Virus record (IMG/VR): IMGVR_UViG_3300022698_000267
Coordinates: 163,575 to 227,574 of that record
Direction: 5' to 3' (one strand)
DNA length: 64,000 nt
Source: a virus
Shown: piece after piece, positions 43,043 through 51,761 of the stretch
Layout of the letters: each line of letters starts with the position of its first letter
How positions within the stretch are numbered: the stretch's first letter is position 1
Notes under the pieces: model-generated
Database searches by the model: none
The model's input: the letters and a program-made list of their open reading frames with translations, nothing else
Told to the model about the DNA's origin: nothing
Position numbers and translations under genes: made by a program

Positions 43043-45773
43043 TACTGAAGGTTTCTTCTTTAAAGAACCAACCTTGGCGGAGAAAAAAGCGGCTAGGAAG
43101 AGGGATTACAGTAAAGGTAATTCATCCAAGCCAAAGAAAAAAAGAGCAGCTTCTGGAAGTACAAAAACTGTTGATCAAAAATTGAAAGATAATCCTTGTG
43201 AAGTTTGTGGTCTTTACAAGAAAGGATGTGAATCTCCATTCATGCAGTATACAGGAGAAGGAAGAACAAAAGCCCTTATTATTGGGGAAGCTCCAGGTGC
43301 TGCAGAAGACGCAAAGTGGAAAAAATTGGGATATGATGTTCCAACTCAGTTTATTGGTGATGCTGGACAACTTCTTAGAAAGGAACTTCGTCTTCTTGGG
43401 TATAATCTGGATAAAGATTTTTGGAAGGTAAATGCTTGTAATTGTAGACCTCCTGGGAATGCCACACCAACTACCAAACAATTGAAAGCCTGTTGGAATT
43501 TCATAGTAGAACCAACCATTAAAAAGTTGAAACCAAAGGTCATTTTTCTAATGGGAGGAGCAGCAGTTGCTCAATACTTTGCAAAAATCTCTGGAAGTAA
43601 GAATGTTCTTGGTATAAATAGATGGAGAAGGCTTTGTATTCCAGATTTGGATTACGATGTTTGGGTAGTTCCTCTATTTCATCCGTCTTTCATTTTAAGG
43701 AAAAGAAATGATGCAAATCTAAAATCGGTTTATCAAAGAGATTTAAAATTTGCAATTTCTGCCATTTCTAAACCAAAGATTGAAAGAATTGATTATGAAT
43801 CTAAAGTAGAAATTGTAAAAGATTTTGATAGAGTCTGTGAGGTTTTAATAGAAGCTAGAAAACAGAAGTTTATAGTTTTCGATTTTGAAACCTCTGGAAA
43901 GAAACCTTATGATTCTAAACATAGAATATGGTCTATGTCTTTAGCTTGGAACAGAGAAAAGGCCTATTCTTTTGCTTATCAATATCCTGGATGTTGGACA
44001 GATGAGCAATTAAAAACAATTCAGATATTAGTTGCTGAATTATTAAATGATGAAAATGTTTTAAAAGGTGCACACAACCTGAAGTTCGAGCATCTTTGGT
44101 CTTGTAAATTCTTTACGGAACCGAAGAATTGGATTTGGTGTACTATGTTAACTGCTCATATTTTAGATAATAGGGGTGGTATTAGTGGATTAAAATTTCA
44201 GGTTTTCTATAGATATGGAATTCCAGATTATGGAGCTAGTCTACATCAACTTATGATAAAGAAGGATCAGAATGGATTAAATCTATTGTATAAAGCTGAT
44301 CTGGATGAATTGCTATTATATGGTGGATTAGACAGTTTGTTCACTTTCATGCTGTTTGAGGATCAAAAATTAGAGCTCAGACGTTATAAGAATACGTTAA
44401 ATATGGCTCATCCATTTTTTCATAAAGGCATTCTGGCTTTAGCAAGGGCTGAAATGAATGGATTTAATGTATCCATGGATTTTTATGAAGAAAAAGATGG
44501 AGAGCTTGCTGACCAGATTGCAGAAATAGAGCATCGATTAGTTAATGGAGATTATGGTTCCAAATTTAGAGAGATAGAAGGAAAGGATATAAATCCCAGA
44601 TCTACTTCCGATATTAAAAAGTTATTCTTTGATATTCTAAATATGAAACCTTTGAGAATGACTGACAAAGGGAATCCTGCTTTAGATAAATCTTGTATGG
44701 AAGAATGGAATCTACCATTTACCAATGACATTCTACAGTTGAGGATGTTGGAGAAGATAAAAGGGACATATCTGGCTCAGTTTAAAAGAGAGGTTAATGA
44801 AGATGGAAGAATACACCCAAACTTTAATCTTCACATTCCAAGGACTTATAGATCTAGCTCCAATGAACCAAATTTTCAGAACATTCCGGTTCGCAGCAAA
44901 TTAGCAAAGGAAGTTACTAGAGGAGGAATAATTCCAAGTCCTGGTAACAGACTAATGGAAGGTGACTTTGGTAGCCTTGAAGTTAGAATTTCTGCTTGTT
45001 ATCATAAAGATCCCAATATGTTAACGTACATCAATGATCCCACTACTGATATGCATAGGGATAGTGCAGCTGATATTTGGCTGCTAGAAACAGATGAAGT
45101 TTCAAAAGATATTCGATTTTATGCTAAAAATGGTTGGGTTTTCCCACAGTTCTATGGTGATTGGTATGATTCTTGTGCAAGGGGATTATGGGGTAATTGC
45201 TTAGAATTACAAACGGAAAGAAATATAAGTTTATATGATCATATTAGGTCTAAAGGAATTAAAAATCTGGAAGATTTTATTGCTCATTGTAAAGATGTGG
45301 AAGACAAATTTTGGAACGTTCGTTTTAAAGTCTATAAAAAATGGAAGGATAAGATTAATAAGCAGTATAGAGATCAGGGTTACATAGAAACATACTTTGG
45401 TTTTCGTCTCGGTGGATACATGGGGAAGAAGGATGTTACTAATTATCCTATACAAAGCAGTGCTTTCCATTGTCTTCTATGGTCATTCATTAGGGCAGAT
45501 GAAATAGCTCGTAAAGAAAGATGGAAGAGTAAGTTGATTGGTCAAATTCATGATAGTATTATAGCCGATTTGCATCCTGATGAAACGTATCATGTCATTG
45601 ACACTTTGAATAATATTATGAATGTTCAAATGCGAGAAGAGCTTCCCTGGATTATTGTTCCTTTGGAAGTGGACTTTGAACTAACTGGAATAGATCAACC
45701 ATGGTCAACGAAGGACGATTTTGATCTATCGCAATTATCAATTAAAAAAGAGGAAGAGGAGATGATGCTATGA
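43032..45773 (+). CDS. Family A DNA polymerase fused to an N-terminal family-4-like uracil-DNA glycosylase
   Basis: 913 residues. Residues ~50-245 carry Fe-S UDG motifs: CEVC (C56, C59), IIGEAPGAAED, NACNCRPPGN, a later Cys in LKACW and PLFHPSF (H217). A DEDDy-type 3'-5' exonuclease follows (FIVFDFETSG, D284 and E286; AHNLKFEHLW). The polymerase core has RSSSNEPNFQNIPVR, MEGDFGSLEVR (D645) and QIHDSIIADLH (D841). There is no 5'-3' exonuclease, which is supplied separately at 14602. It overlaps the clamp gene by 11 bases and the clamp loader by 4. Fusion of UDG and polymerase suggests surveillance for uracil at the fork. Confidence 0.88.
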   Translation: MILSTEGFFFKEPTLAEKKAARKRDYSKGNSSKPKKKRAASGSTKTVDQKLKDNPCEVCGLYKKGCESPFMQYTGEGRTKALIIGEAPGAAEDAKWKKLGYDVPTQFIGDAGQLLRKELRLLGYNLDKDFWKVNACNCRPPGNATPTTKQLKACWNFIVEPTIKKLKPKVIFLMGGAAVAQYFAKISGSKNVLGINRWRRLCIPDLDYDVWVVPLFHPSFILRKRNDANLKSVYQRDLKFAISAISKPKIERIDYESKVEIVKDFDRVCEVLIEARKQKFIVFDFETSGKKPYDSKHRIWSMSLAWNREKAYSFAYQYPGCWTDEQLKTIQILVAELLNDENVLKGAHNLKFEHLWSCKFFTEPKNWIWCTMLTAHILDNRGGISGLKFQVFYRYGIPDYGASLHQLMIKKDQNGLNLLYKADLDELLLYGGLDSLFTFMLFEDQKLELRRYKNTLNMAHPFFHKGILALARAEMNGFNVSMDFYEEKDGELADQIAEIEHRLVNGDYGSKFREIEGKDINPRSTSDIKKLFFDILNMKPLRMTDKGNPALDKSCMEEWNLPFTNDILQLRMLEKIKGTYLAQFKREVNEDGRIHPNFNLHIPRTYRSSSNEPNFQNIPVRSKLAKEVTRGGIIPSPGNRLMEGDFGSLEVRISACYHKDPNMLTYINDPTTDMHRDSAADIWLLETDEVSKDIRFYAKNGWVFPQFYGDWYDSCARGLWGNCLELQTERNISLYDHIRSKGIKNLEDFIAHCKDVEDKFWNVRFKVYKKWKDKINKQYRDQGYIETYFGFRLGGYMGKKDVTNYPIQSSAFHCLLWSFIRADEIARKERWKSKLIGQIHDSIIADLHPDETYHVIDTLNNIMNVQMREELPWIIVPLEVDFELTGIDQPWSTKDDFDLSQLSIKKEEEEMML

Positions 45774-46714
45774 GCGAAGGACCATTACAGATTTCGTGTC
45801 GACCAGATACTTTCGAAGATTTTGCAGGAAACAAGGGAACTGTTGCTTCTTTAAAAAGCGTATTAGAAAGAGAAGAAGGAAAAATCCCAAAATGTCTTTT
45901 ATTTCATGGTCCTAGTGGTTGTGGAAAAACTACTTTAGTTCGAATTATTAGGGACAAAATTGGAACTCACGTAGACGATTTTGTGGAAATTAATGCCGCT
46001 CAGAATAGAGGCATTAATGAGATGAAACAGATATTGGTCGAAGCTCCCTATTTTCCATTGCATGGTAAAAGTAAAATATACATGTTTGATGAAGCACATA
46101 TGCTTACCCCAGAGGCCCAAAATAGTTTACTGAAATTTTTGGAAGAGCCTCCCAAACATGTCTATATAGCTTTATGTACTACTGAACCTCAAAAGCTATT
46201 AAAAACCATGCGAACTAGAAGTACGGCTTTTGTGGTTAAAAAGCAACCACTTCCAACAATAATGAAATTGTTAATGTGGGCTTGTAAAAGAAATGATCTT
46301 GCTATTTCAAAGGTTATTCTTAGAAAGATAGCAACTGTTGCTGATGGTTGTCCAAGACAGGCACTTGTGATTTTAGATTCTATCTATTCTTTGACAGATG
46401 AAGAACAAATTTTGGATGTAATCGAGACTTATAGCGAAGTTGGAGAGCTTTTGTCTGCTAATACCCTAGAACTTTGTCAAGCCTTACTGGCGCAAAGAAA
46501 GTGGGATGTTGTTTCAAAAATACTAAATAATGTTGAGGGGGAACCAGAAAATATCCGTTATGGAATTCTAGCCTATATGACTAAAGTTTTGCTTGGTGGA
46601 GATGAGCCACTAGCAGCTGCAGTTATTGAACAATGTAGAGGATCTTATATGTACACAAAGAAAGCAGGATTAGTGTACGATTGCTATATGATTACTACTC
46701 TTGGAGATGAATAA
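45770..46714 (+). CDS. AAA+ clamp loader subunit
   Basis: 314 residues. Walker A GPSGCGKTT (47-55), Walker B IYMFDEAHML, sensor-1 region CTTEPQKLLKTMRTRS and a helical C-terminal domain resemble DnaX/RFC small subunits. It would open the phage clamp at 42011. No second subunit is seen in the window, so it may be a homo-oligomer or use another subunit elsewhere. ATGA overlap with the polymerase gene. Confidence 0.85.
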   Translation: MSEGPLQISCRPDTFEDFAGNKGTVASLKSVLEREEGKIPKCLLFHGPSGCGKTTLVRIIRDKIGTHVDDFVEINAAQNRGINEMKQILVEAPYFPLHGKSKIYMFDEAHMLTPEAQNSLLKFLEEPPKHVYIALCTTEPQKLLKTMRTRSTAFVVKKQPLPTIMKLLMWACKRNDLAISKVILRKIATVADGCPRQALVILDSIYSLTDEEQILDVIETYSEVGELLSANTLELCQALLAQRKWDVVSKILNNVEGEPENIRYGILAYMTKVLLGGDEPLAAAVIEQCRGSYMYTKKAGLVYDCYMITTLGDE

Positions 46715-46715
46715 A

Positions 46716-47270
46716 GTGGCAGATGTTGACACAGATTCCTACGAATTTATGCAAACTACCTATAAAGAAGATCTCTTTATAGATAAGTATAATTTAGATA
46801 TCGAGTGGTTGAAACAGCCTATGTTATTTGTTAAATGGGCTGAAAGGTGGGCGGAGGCTGTAGAAAGGAGGGATAGAGCCAAGCAGTACTTAGAAGTTAT
46901 TAAAGCGGAGATGTATACGAAGATCAAGAAAGATCCAGATGTGTATGGACTTCCGGATAAACCAACGGAAGGTGCAACTAATGCAATAGTTACCAAAAGT
47001 AAAAAATACAGATCAGCCTTCGAAGATTATTTGGATCTAAATGGTCAGGTTAATGTTTTGGCTAGCGCAAAAGAAGCTATGAACCATAAGAAAAGGGCTT
47101 TGGAATACGTTAGTCAATTGATGCTCGGAGGCTTTTATTCAAATCCGAATATTAAAGCCGAAGCAAGACAAAAAGTAGAAAATGAGAAAGGTTCAGAAAT
47201 TAGAGGGCACATCAAAGACTCGAATAGGATGCAGGCGCGAAGCCAATTAACCGATACCGAGAATGAATAG
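46716..47270 (+). CDS. Hypothetical recombination-associated protein
   Basis: 184 residues from the GTG at 46716 (GGAG 9 bases upstream); ATG 46707 is an alternative. Helical, with VKWAERWAEAVERRDRAKQYL and NVLASAKEAMNHKKRAL repeated heptads. Similar uncharacterised proteins occur next to phage SSB and UvsX genes, and a UvsY-like mediator role has been suggested to me by position only. It precedes the SSB gene by 47 bases. Confidence 0.45.
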   Translation: MADVDTDSYEFMQTTYKEDLFIDKYNLDIEWLKQPMLFVKWAERWAEAVERRDRAKQYLEVIKAEMYTKIKKDPDVYGLPDKPTEGATNAIVTKSKKYRSAFEDYLDLNGQVNVLASAKEAMNHKKRALEYVSQLMLGGFYSNPNIKAEARQKVENEKGSEIRGHIKDSNRMQARSQLTDTENE

Positions 47271-47317
47271 TGTCTAGAAATTAGAAGAACCGAGAATTTT
47301 GAATAGGAGGTGCTACT

Positions 47318-48343
47318 ATGGCATCAATTAGAGAAAAAATGAAGGAAAAGCTCGCCAATCGTGTAAAACAATCTTACAATAGAAGGGAAGGGCAAAATAA
47401 GTCCTACTTCAAATCAGACATTGACGCTAGCTTTTGGAAGGTGTCAGAGGATGATCATATTATTGATATTATCCCTTATCTGGCAGGTGAATTCGATCCA
47501 TTAACCAAACCTGGCGATCCAACCTATGCATTGGAAATTTATGCTCATCAGGGTGTTGGCACAGATGAACGTGCAATGATTTGCATGTTGGAAAATTATG
47601 GCAAACCTTGTCCAATCTGTGAGCATCGAAAGGAACTGAGAAATCAGTATCCAGATGACAAAGATATGTGGAAACATTTGTATCCCAAACGTAGAATGGT
47701 TTACAATATTGTTTGTTACGACTCCAGAAAAGAAGAGGACAAGGGTGTTCAAATTTGGGAAGTGGCTTGGTGGTTCACTGAAAGGCACTTTGTTAAACTG
47801 GCCAGAGAATCGAAGAGACCGGGACATGGCGACACTACTTATATTCCTTTCGCTGATCCAGATGATGGAAAAATGATCTCCTTTAGTCGTGAAGGTCAGG
47901 GTGCTCAAAATACTTCATTTGTTGCTCATAAATTTGTTGATAGAGATGTTCCAATTTCCAATGAGATTTTGGATGCAGCACATATCTTGGATGAACTTTT
48001 GTATCTACCAACTTACGAAGAAGTTTATGAGTTGTATTACCAACAACCCCCTCCTTCTTCTAAAGAGGAAGAAAAACCAGATGGTCCAACTAGGGGAGGT
48101 TCTGTGAAACCTGAACCGAAACCTGAACCGAAACCTGAACCGAAACCTGAACCGAAACCTGAACCGAAACCTGAACCAAAACCGGAACCGGAACAGAAAT
48201 CTGAATCTACAACTTCCGATGGTGAAGAAATTCCTCAATGTCCTGGTGGAGGGGAGTTTGGAGTTCACACTGATGAACTAGATGCTTGTGAGAATTGTAG
48301 CCTCTGGCCACCTTGTGCGAAGAAGAACGATCAGAACTCATAA
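47318..48343 (+). CDS. gp32-like single-stranded DNA-binding protein
   Basis: 341 residues, AGGAGG site. The core (FWKVSEDDHIIDIIPYLAG, CPICEH, YNIVCYDSRKEEDKG, ISFSREGQG) matches gp32-type SSBs, including a zinc-like CPIC. After a KPEP repeat linker (from ~264) there is an extra C-terminal metal motif CPGGGEFG...CENCSLWPPC instead of the usual acidic tail. It protects replicating ssDNA and coordinates with the recombinase at 49292. Confidence 0.75.
   Translation: MASIREKMKEKLANRVKQSYNRREGQNKSYFKSDIDASFWKVSEDDHIIDIIPYLAGEFDPLTKPGDPTYALEIYAHQGVGTDERAMICMLENYGKPCPICEHRKELRNQYPDDKDMWKHLYPKRRMVYNIVCYDSRKEEDKGVQIWEVAWWFTERHFVKLARESKRPGHGDTTYIPFADPDDGKMISFSREGQGAQNTSFVAHKFVDRDVPISNEILDAAHILDELLYLPTYEEVYELYYQQPPPSSKEEEKPDGPTRGGSVKPEPKPEPKPEPKPEPKPEPKPEPKPEPEQKSESTTSDGEEIPQCPGGGEFGVHTDELDACENCSLWPPCAKKNDQNS
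48107..48190 (+). repeat. 12-base tandem repeat encoding KPEP
   Basis: Seven units of AAACCTGAACCG (the last two slightly changed), making a Lys-Pro-Glu-Pro linker in the SSB. Length is likely variable between related phages. Confidence 0.9.
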
Positions 48344-48358
48344 TTTCAAATGTTCTGA

Positions 48359-48367
48359 ATACTAAAT
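48359..48367 (+). promoter_or_regulatory. ATACTAAAT promoter-like motif upstream of the metacaspase gene
   Basis: CTGAATACTAAATAAATGG, 15 bases after the SSB stop and 64 bases before the metacaspase ATG. Confidence 0.45.
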
Positions 48368-48371
48368 AAAT

Positions 48372-48408
48372 GGTGATATGTCTATTTTGCGTATCACCAT
48401 TTTTATTT
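48372..48408 (+). terminator. Intrinsic terminator-like hairpin in the metacaspase leader
   Basis: GGTGATA (48372-48378) pairs with TATCACC (48392-48398), loop 13 bases, followed by ATTTTTATTT. It could end the SSB transcript, or attenuate transcription entering the metacaspase gene because a promoter-like motif lies just before it. Confidence 0.65.
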
Positions 48409-48422
48409 ACGGGGGAATTACG

Positions 48423-49283
48423 ATGAAAAAGGCATTATTAGTTGGTATAAACGAATATCAAGGGTCTCCTTTAAAGGGGTGTGTCAACGATTGTTTGTTG
48501 ATGTATAAAATGCTCACCGAAGAATTTGATTTTGAAACCAAGGACATTAAACTGCTTACAGACCATGAGGCCACACAAGACAGAATATTGCTTGGTTTGT
48601 CAGCTTTGACGAGTGATGTACAACCAGGCGACACTATATACTTCCATTACAGTGGACATGGTTCTCAGGTGGCAGTAAATGATTGGACAGATAACTTTGA
48701 ACCTGATGGAAGGGATGAGATTTTATGTCCTGTGAATTTAAATTGGGATTTTCCTCTTAGAGACCAGATGGTTGGCAGTTTTTTCAAAGATTTACCAAAG
48801 GAAGTAAATGTGGTTGTTGTTTTGGATTGTTGTCATTCTGGTACTGGTCTCAGGGCTCCAATTAATTCAAATTTAGATGGACCAAAGTGGTTAGCAAACC
48901 GGTTTTTGCCACCTCCCCCATCTAAACTTCTTTCTAATCCATTAATTCGAGTTGATGCAGACATGAATTTTATACTTCCAGAACCAACTGAGGATCTTAG
49001 ATCTATAAAGCGTCCTTTCTTGGTTGATACAGTAGAACAGGGACATGTCATTTTAATTACTGGTTGTCAAGACAATCAGACTAGTGCAGACGCATATCTA
49101 GCAGGTACTTATCGTGGAGCTTTAACTTATTGTCTATACTACGTCCTTTCAAAAAGGAAATTTAACATGAGTTATGAAAAACTAGTCATAGAGATCAATC
49201 GTTTGTTAGATAATAAACGATATGACCAAAATCCACAATTAGAATGTCTTCCTGAATACAAAAACAGAAAATTTTTGGGATAG
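48423..49283 (+). CDS. Metacaspase-like cysteine peptidase (caspase fold, C14)
   Basis: 286 residues from the ATG at 48423, with GGGGG upstream; the in-frame ATG at 48378 lies inside the terminator-like hairpin. The caspase fold starts KKALLVGINEYQGSPLKGC, has the catalytic His in FHYSGHGSQ (H79), the acidic P1 pocket around EPDGRDEILCP, and the catalytic Cys in VVLDCCHSGTG (C137). This is a type I metacaspase without prodomain, expected to cut after Arg or Lys. It lies between SSB and RecA in a replication operon. Phage metacaspases are rare; roles could be maturation proteolysis or interference with host cell death. Confidence 0.88.
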   Translation: MKKALLVGINEYQGSPLKGCVNDCLLMYKMLTEEFDFETKDIKLLTDHEATQDRILLGLSALTSDVQPGDTIYFHYSGHGSQVAVNDWTDNFEPDGRDEILCPVNLNWDFPLRDQMVGSFFKDLPKEVNVVVVLDCCHSGTGLRAPINSNLDGPKWLANRFLPPPPSKLLSNPLIRVDADMNFILPEPTEDLRSIKRPFLVDTVEQGHVILITGCQDNQTSADAYLAGTYRGALTYCLYYVLSKRKFNMSYEKLVIEINRLLDNKRYDQNPQLECLPEYKNRKFLG

Positions 49284-49291
49284 GAGGACTC

Positions 49292-50446
49292 ATGGCAGAA
49301 TCTAAATTAAAAAGAGATAAAAGGCAGAAGTTAAAAGAAGGCTTAGCCGGAGCAGAGGAAGTGACTAAAAAAGAAGAAGCTAAAGCAAAAGCGGCTATTG
49401 ACAAAAAGACCAAAGAACAAATGCAAGAAATTGTTGATGAAGTCATTGAAACTTCTATCGAACAAGACATCAGCGATTTAAACGAACCCATACCTTTGGA
49501 AGAAGATTACTTAGTTTCTACTGGATCCACTTTATTGGATCTTAATATTTGTGGAAGTAGGATTAGAGGTGGGGGAATACCTGCAGGTATTCTATGTGAA
49601 TTCTTCGGTCCAAGTGGATGTGGAAAAACAGCTGTTCTTTCTGAAATAGCTACTAGTACACAAGTTAGAGGTGGAAGTGTACTTTATGCTGATCCAGAAG
49701 CTCGTTTGGATAGAAATTATGCTGAAACGTATGGGTTGAAAATCAATGAAGATGAGTATTCACGTCCAGATACGGTTTCACAACTCTTCGAAGTTCTTTG
49801 GGGTTGGAAGCCAAAGAATCCGAATGTGATAAATACGATTGCTTCAGATTCTCTTGCAGCTCTTTCCACAGAATTAGAAATGGATTCAGCAGACAAAATG
49901 GGGATGAGAAGAGCAAAAGAGTTCTCAGAAGGTCTTAGAAAGACGTGTAGGATCATTAAGAACAAAAAGTATATCATAGCATGCTCGAATCAAATTCGGG
50001 GTGGTACAGGGGGTACAGTAACTCCAGGAGGAAATGCAGTGCCTTTCTATGCTTCACTTCGAGTTTCCATGTGGCCTTTACATTCTGAGAAAGTGCAAAT
50101 AACCAAGGAACTTCCTAGCGGAAAAAGGGTTCCCAGAGTTATTGGTATTAAATCTTCCTGCGAAATTATTAAATCTTCAATTGATAATCCTTTTAGGACA
50201 TGCGACATTTACATTATTTTTAATCATGGAATTGATGACATTCGAGGAAATTTACAATGGAGGAAAGATGTTACTGGTGATACCAAGTATGATGTCTTCG
50301 ATAAAGGTTATGTAGCAATGAATGATGCTATTAGATACATCGAAGCTCAGGATTATGAAGACAAACTTAGAGAGGAGGTGATAGATCTTTGGGAAGAAAT
50401 TGAAAAGAAATTTGTGATTACTCGGAAGAAAAAGAAACGTAGATAG
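49292..50446 (+). CDS. RecA/UvsX-family recombinase
   Basis: 384 residues, GGAGG site. An acidic/basic N-terminal extension of ~70 residues, then GSTLLDLNICGS, Walker A GPSGCGKT (106-113), ASDSLAALST and CSNQIRGGTGGTVTPGG (L2-like loop), and a basic C-terminus (VITRKKKKRR). It catalyses strand exchange and recombination-dependent replication with the SSB and UvsW-like helicase. It follows the metacaspase gene by 8 bases. Confidence 0.9.
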   Translation: MAESKLKRDKRQKLKEGLAGAEEVTKKEEAKAKAAIDKKTKEQMQEIVDEVIETSIEQDISDLNEPIPLEEDYLVSTGSTLLDLNICGSRIRGGGIPAGILCEFFGPSGCGKTAVLSEIATSTQVRGGSVLYADPEARLDRNYAETYGLKINEDEYSRPDTVSQLFEVLWGWKPKNPNVINTIASDSLAALSTELEMDSADKMGMRRAKEFSEGLRKTCRIIKNKKYIIACSNQIRGGTGGTVTPGGNAVPFYASLRVSMWPLHSEKVQITKELPSGKRVPRVIGIKSSCEIIKSSIDNPFRTCDIYIIFNHGIDDIRGNLQWRKDVTGDTKYDVFDKGYVAMNDAIRYIEAQDYEDKLREEVIDLWEEIEKKFVITRKKKKRR

Positions 50447-50491
50447 AAGTATGCAATCGACGGTACTTCAAAGATTGAGAAGGAGTTGATT

Positions 50492-50947
50492 ATGGCAGTG
50501 TTTGGAATTGGTGCAAGATACGATACTCAGTGGGTTCACGAAGATTTTATTAGGAACAATATTGCATGTATCGGTCATGAAGAAGAAAATGCTCCAGAAA
50601 TATATCGAGATTTTCGAAGGATTACCAATGGTGATATCATATACATGAAGTCATTGGGTCCTAGATCCGATAAATTGTGTATCATGGGAGTAGGAATTGT
50701 TACAAACTCTAAAGTTCAAGAATTTTATGAGGGCAAAGGCAAAGATAAAATCTACTGGGGAAATGGTGTTAAGGTCTGGTGGATTTGGACAGAAGAGATT
50801 TACTTTAAAACAAATCCAGAACGTGATTATCATTGGCATAGGCGATTAGGCACTTTTTATGAAGAATGTAACCCTAAAATTCATCGTAAAGTGATCCGAC
50901 TTCTTTTAAAACCAAGAGGTCAATGTCCTAAAGGCTTATTCACCTAG
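50492..50947 (+). CDS. Hypothetical protein, possibly EVE/PUA-like
   Basis: 151 residues from the ATG at 50492 (AGAAGGAG 7 bases upstream). The start MAVFGIGARYDTQWVHEDF and the block NGDIIYMKSLGPRSDKLCIM resemble EVE/PUA-like folds that read modified bases, but the match is by eye only. The structured repeat element follows it. Confidence 0.4.
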   Translation: MAVFGIGARYDTQWVHEDFIRNNIACIGHEEENAPEIYRDFRRITNGDIIYMKSLGPRSDKLCIMGVGIVTNSKVQEFYEGKGKDKIYWGNGVKVWWIWTEEIYFKTNPERDYHWHRRLGTFYEECNPKIHRKVIRLLLKPRGQCPKGLFT

Positions 50948-50949
50948 AA

Positions 50950-51050
50950 CAGTAACTAGCCTGTACGTCATTACAACAAATGTAAAGGACGTACAGGCGT
51001 TTCCGTGTACAGAGGTATGTCATGGTATGGGGATAGTTACAAACTCTAAT
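50950..51050 (+). ncRNA. Structured intergenic element, copy A
   Basis: GCCTGTACGTC (50959-50969) pairs perfectly with GACGTACAGGC (50988-50998), an 11-bp hairpin with an 18-base loop. It is followed by GTTTCCGTGTACAGAGGTAT, which matches copy B at 61735-61836. Conserved structure with different stem sequence plus a conserved flank argues for a functional RNA or 3' element. A promoter-like motif follows at 51065. Confidence 0.5.
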
Positions 51051-51064
51051 AGAAATGGATTCTA

Positions 51065-51073
51065 ATACTAAAA
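51065..51073 (+). promoter_or_regulatory. ATACTAAAA promoter-like motif
   Basis: Directly after structured element A and 51 bases before the nuclease ATG at 51116. Confidence 0.4.
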
Positions 51074-51115
51074 CCTTTTGAAAGAATTTCTTGTAATACT
51101 TCAATGGAGTTTCTG

Positions 51116-51679
51116 ATGGCTAAAGGTGGACAATTTGAACGTGATGTTTGTAAAGAACTTTCATTATGGTGGACAGAAGGGGAAAGAGATGATATATTTT
51201 GGAGAACATCAGGTTCCGGTGCAAGGGCAAAAACTAGATCTAGACAGCAGAATAAAACCACAGCCTATTCATATGGGGATGTAACTTTTACCGATCCAAT
51301 TGGTCAACCACTCATTGCTAAATGTATATTAGAACTTAAAAGAGGTTATGGTAAGTGGTCACCTTTGGATCTGGTGGATAGACCAAAAATGCGTAAAAAT
51401 GCTAAGAAAATGCCGTTACAAACTCTGGAATCTTTTATAGAACAGGTTATGGAGGATGTAACAAATGCTGGAGGCTTTCATCATCCCATTTTAATTTGTA
51501 GAAGAGATGGAAGAAGGAAGTTTATAGGAATTACAGACAGATTATTTCGAGCAATGGTAAATATGTTTGGATATCCTGAAACAACAATACTTAGAATTAA
51601 CACCAATCCATCTTTTCGATTTATGTCCTACCGATTTTTTCTTGATTGGTGTCATCCAGATTTTTTCAAATCCTGTTAA
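51116..51679 (+). CDS. PD-(D/E)XK-like nuclease (possible Holliday junction resolvase)
   Basis: 187 residues from the ATG at 51116 (TGGAG site); an ATG at 51104 lacks one. GGQFERDVCKELSLWW (E), TSGSGARAKTR, YGDVTF (D) and ILELKRG (E-x-K) outline a PD-(D/E)XK active site like phage resolvases and RusA/Hjc types. The C-terminal half contributes basic and aromatic residues. It sits between recombinase and ligase genes, which supports a junction or branch nuclease. Confidence 0.55.
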   Translation: MAKGGQFERDVCKELSLWWTEGERDDIFWRTSGSGARAKTRSRQQNKTTAYSYGDVTFTDPIGQPLIAKCILELKRGYGKWSPLDLVDRPKMRKNAKKMPLQTLESFIEQVMEDVTNAGGFHHPILICRRDGRRKFIGITDRLFRAMVNMFGYPETTILRINTNPSFRFMSYRFFLDWCHPDFFKSC

Positions 51680-51720
51680 AAACATTCATATAATACTTGA
51701 AATAACAATAAAATTCTGTT

Positions 51721-51731
51721 ATACTAAAATT
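51721..51731 (+). promoter_or_regulatory. ATACTAAAATT promoter-like motif upstream of the ligase gene
   Basis: CTGTTATACTAAAATTAAG, 41 bases upstream of the ligase ATG at 51762. Confidence 0.5.
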
Positions 51732-51761
51732 AAGTTATAAATATAAATGGAGGTTTTATTG

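Noticed and set aside
46520-46528. ATACTAAAT inside the clamp loader gene
   Set aside because: It lies in the middle of a coding region far from any start codon and follows from the codons used; probably chance.
48107-48190. 12-base tandem repeat as a CRISPR array
   Set aside because: The units are contiguous without spacers and are in frame with the KPEP linker of the SSB.
48378-49283. Metacaspase start at ATG 48378
   Set aside because: The codon lies in the 5' arm of the terminator-like hairpin and lacks a ribosome site; 48423 has GGGGG upstream and begins exactly at the caspase fold.
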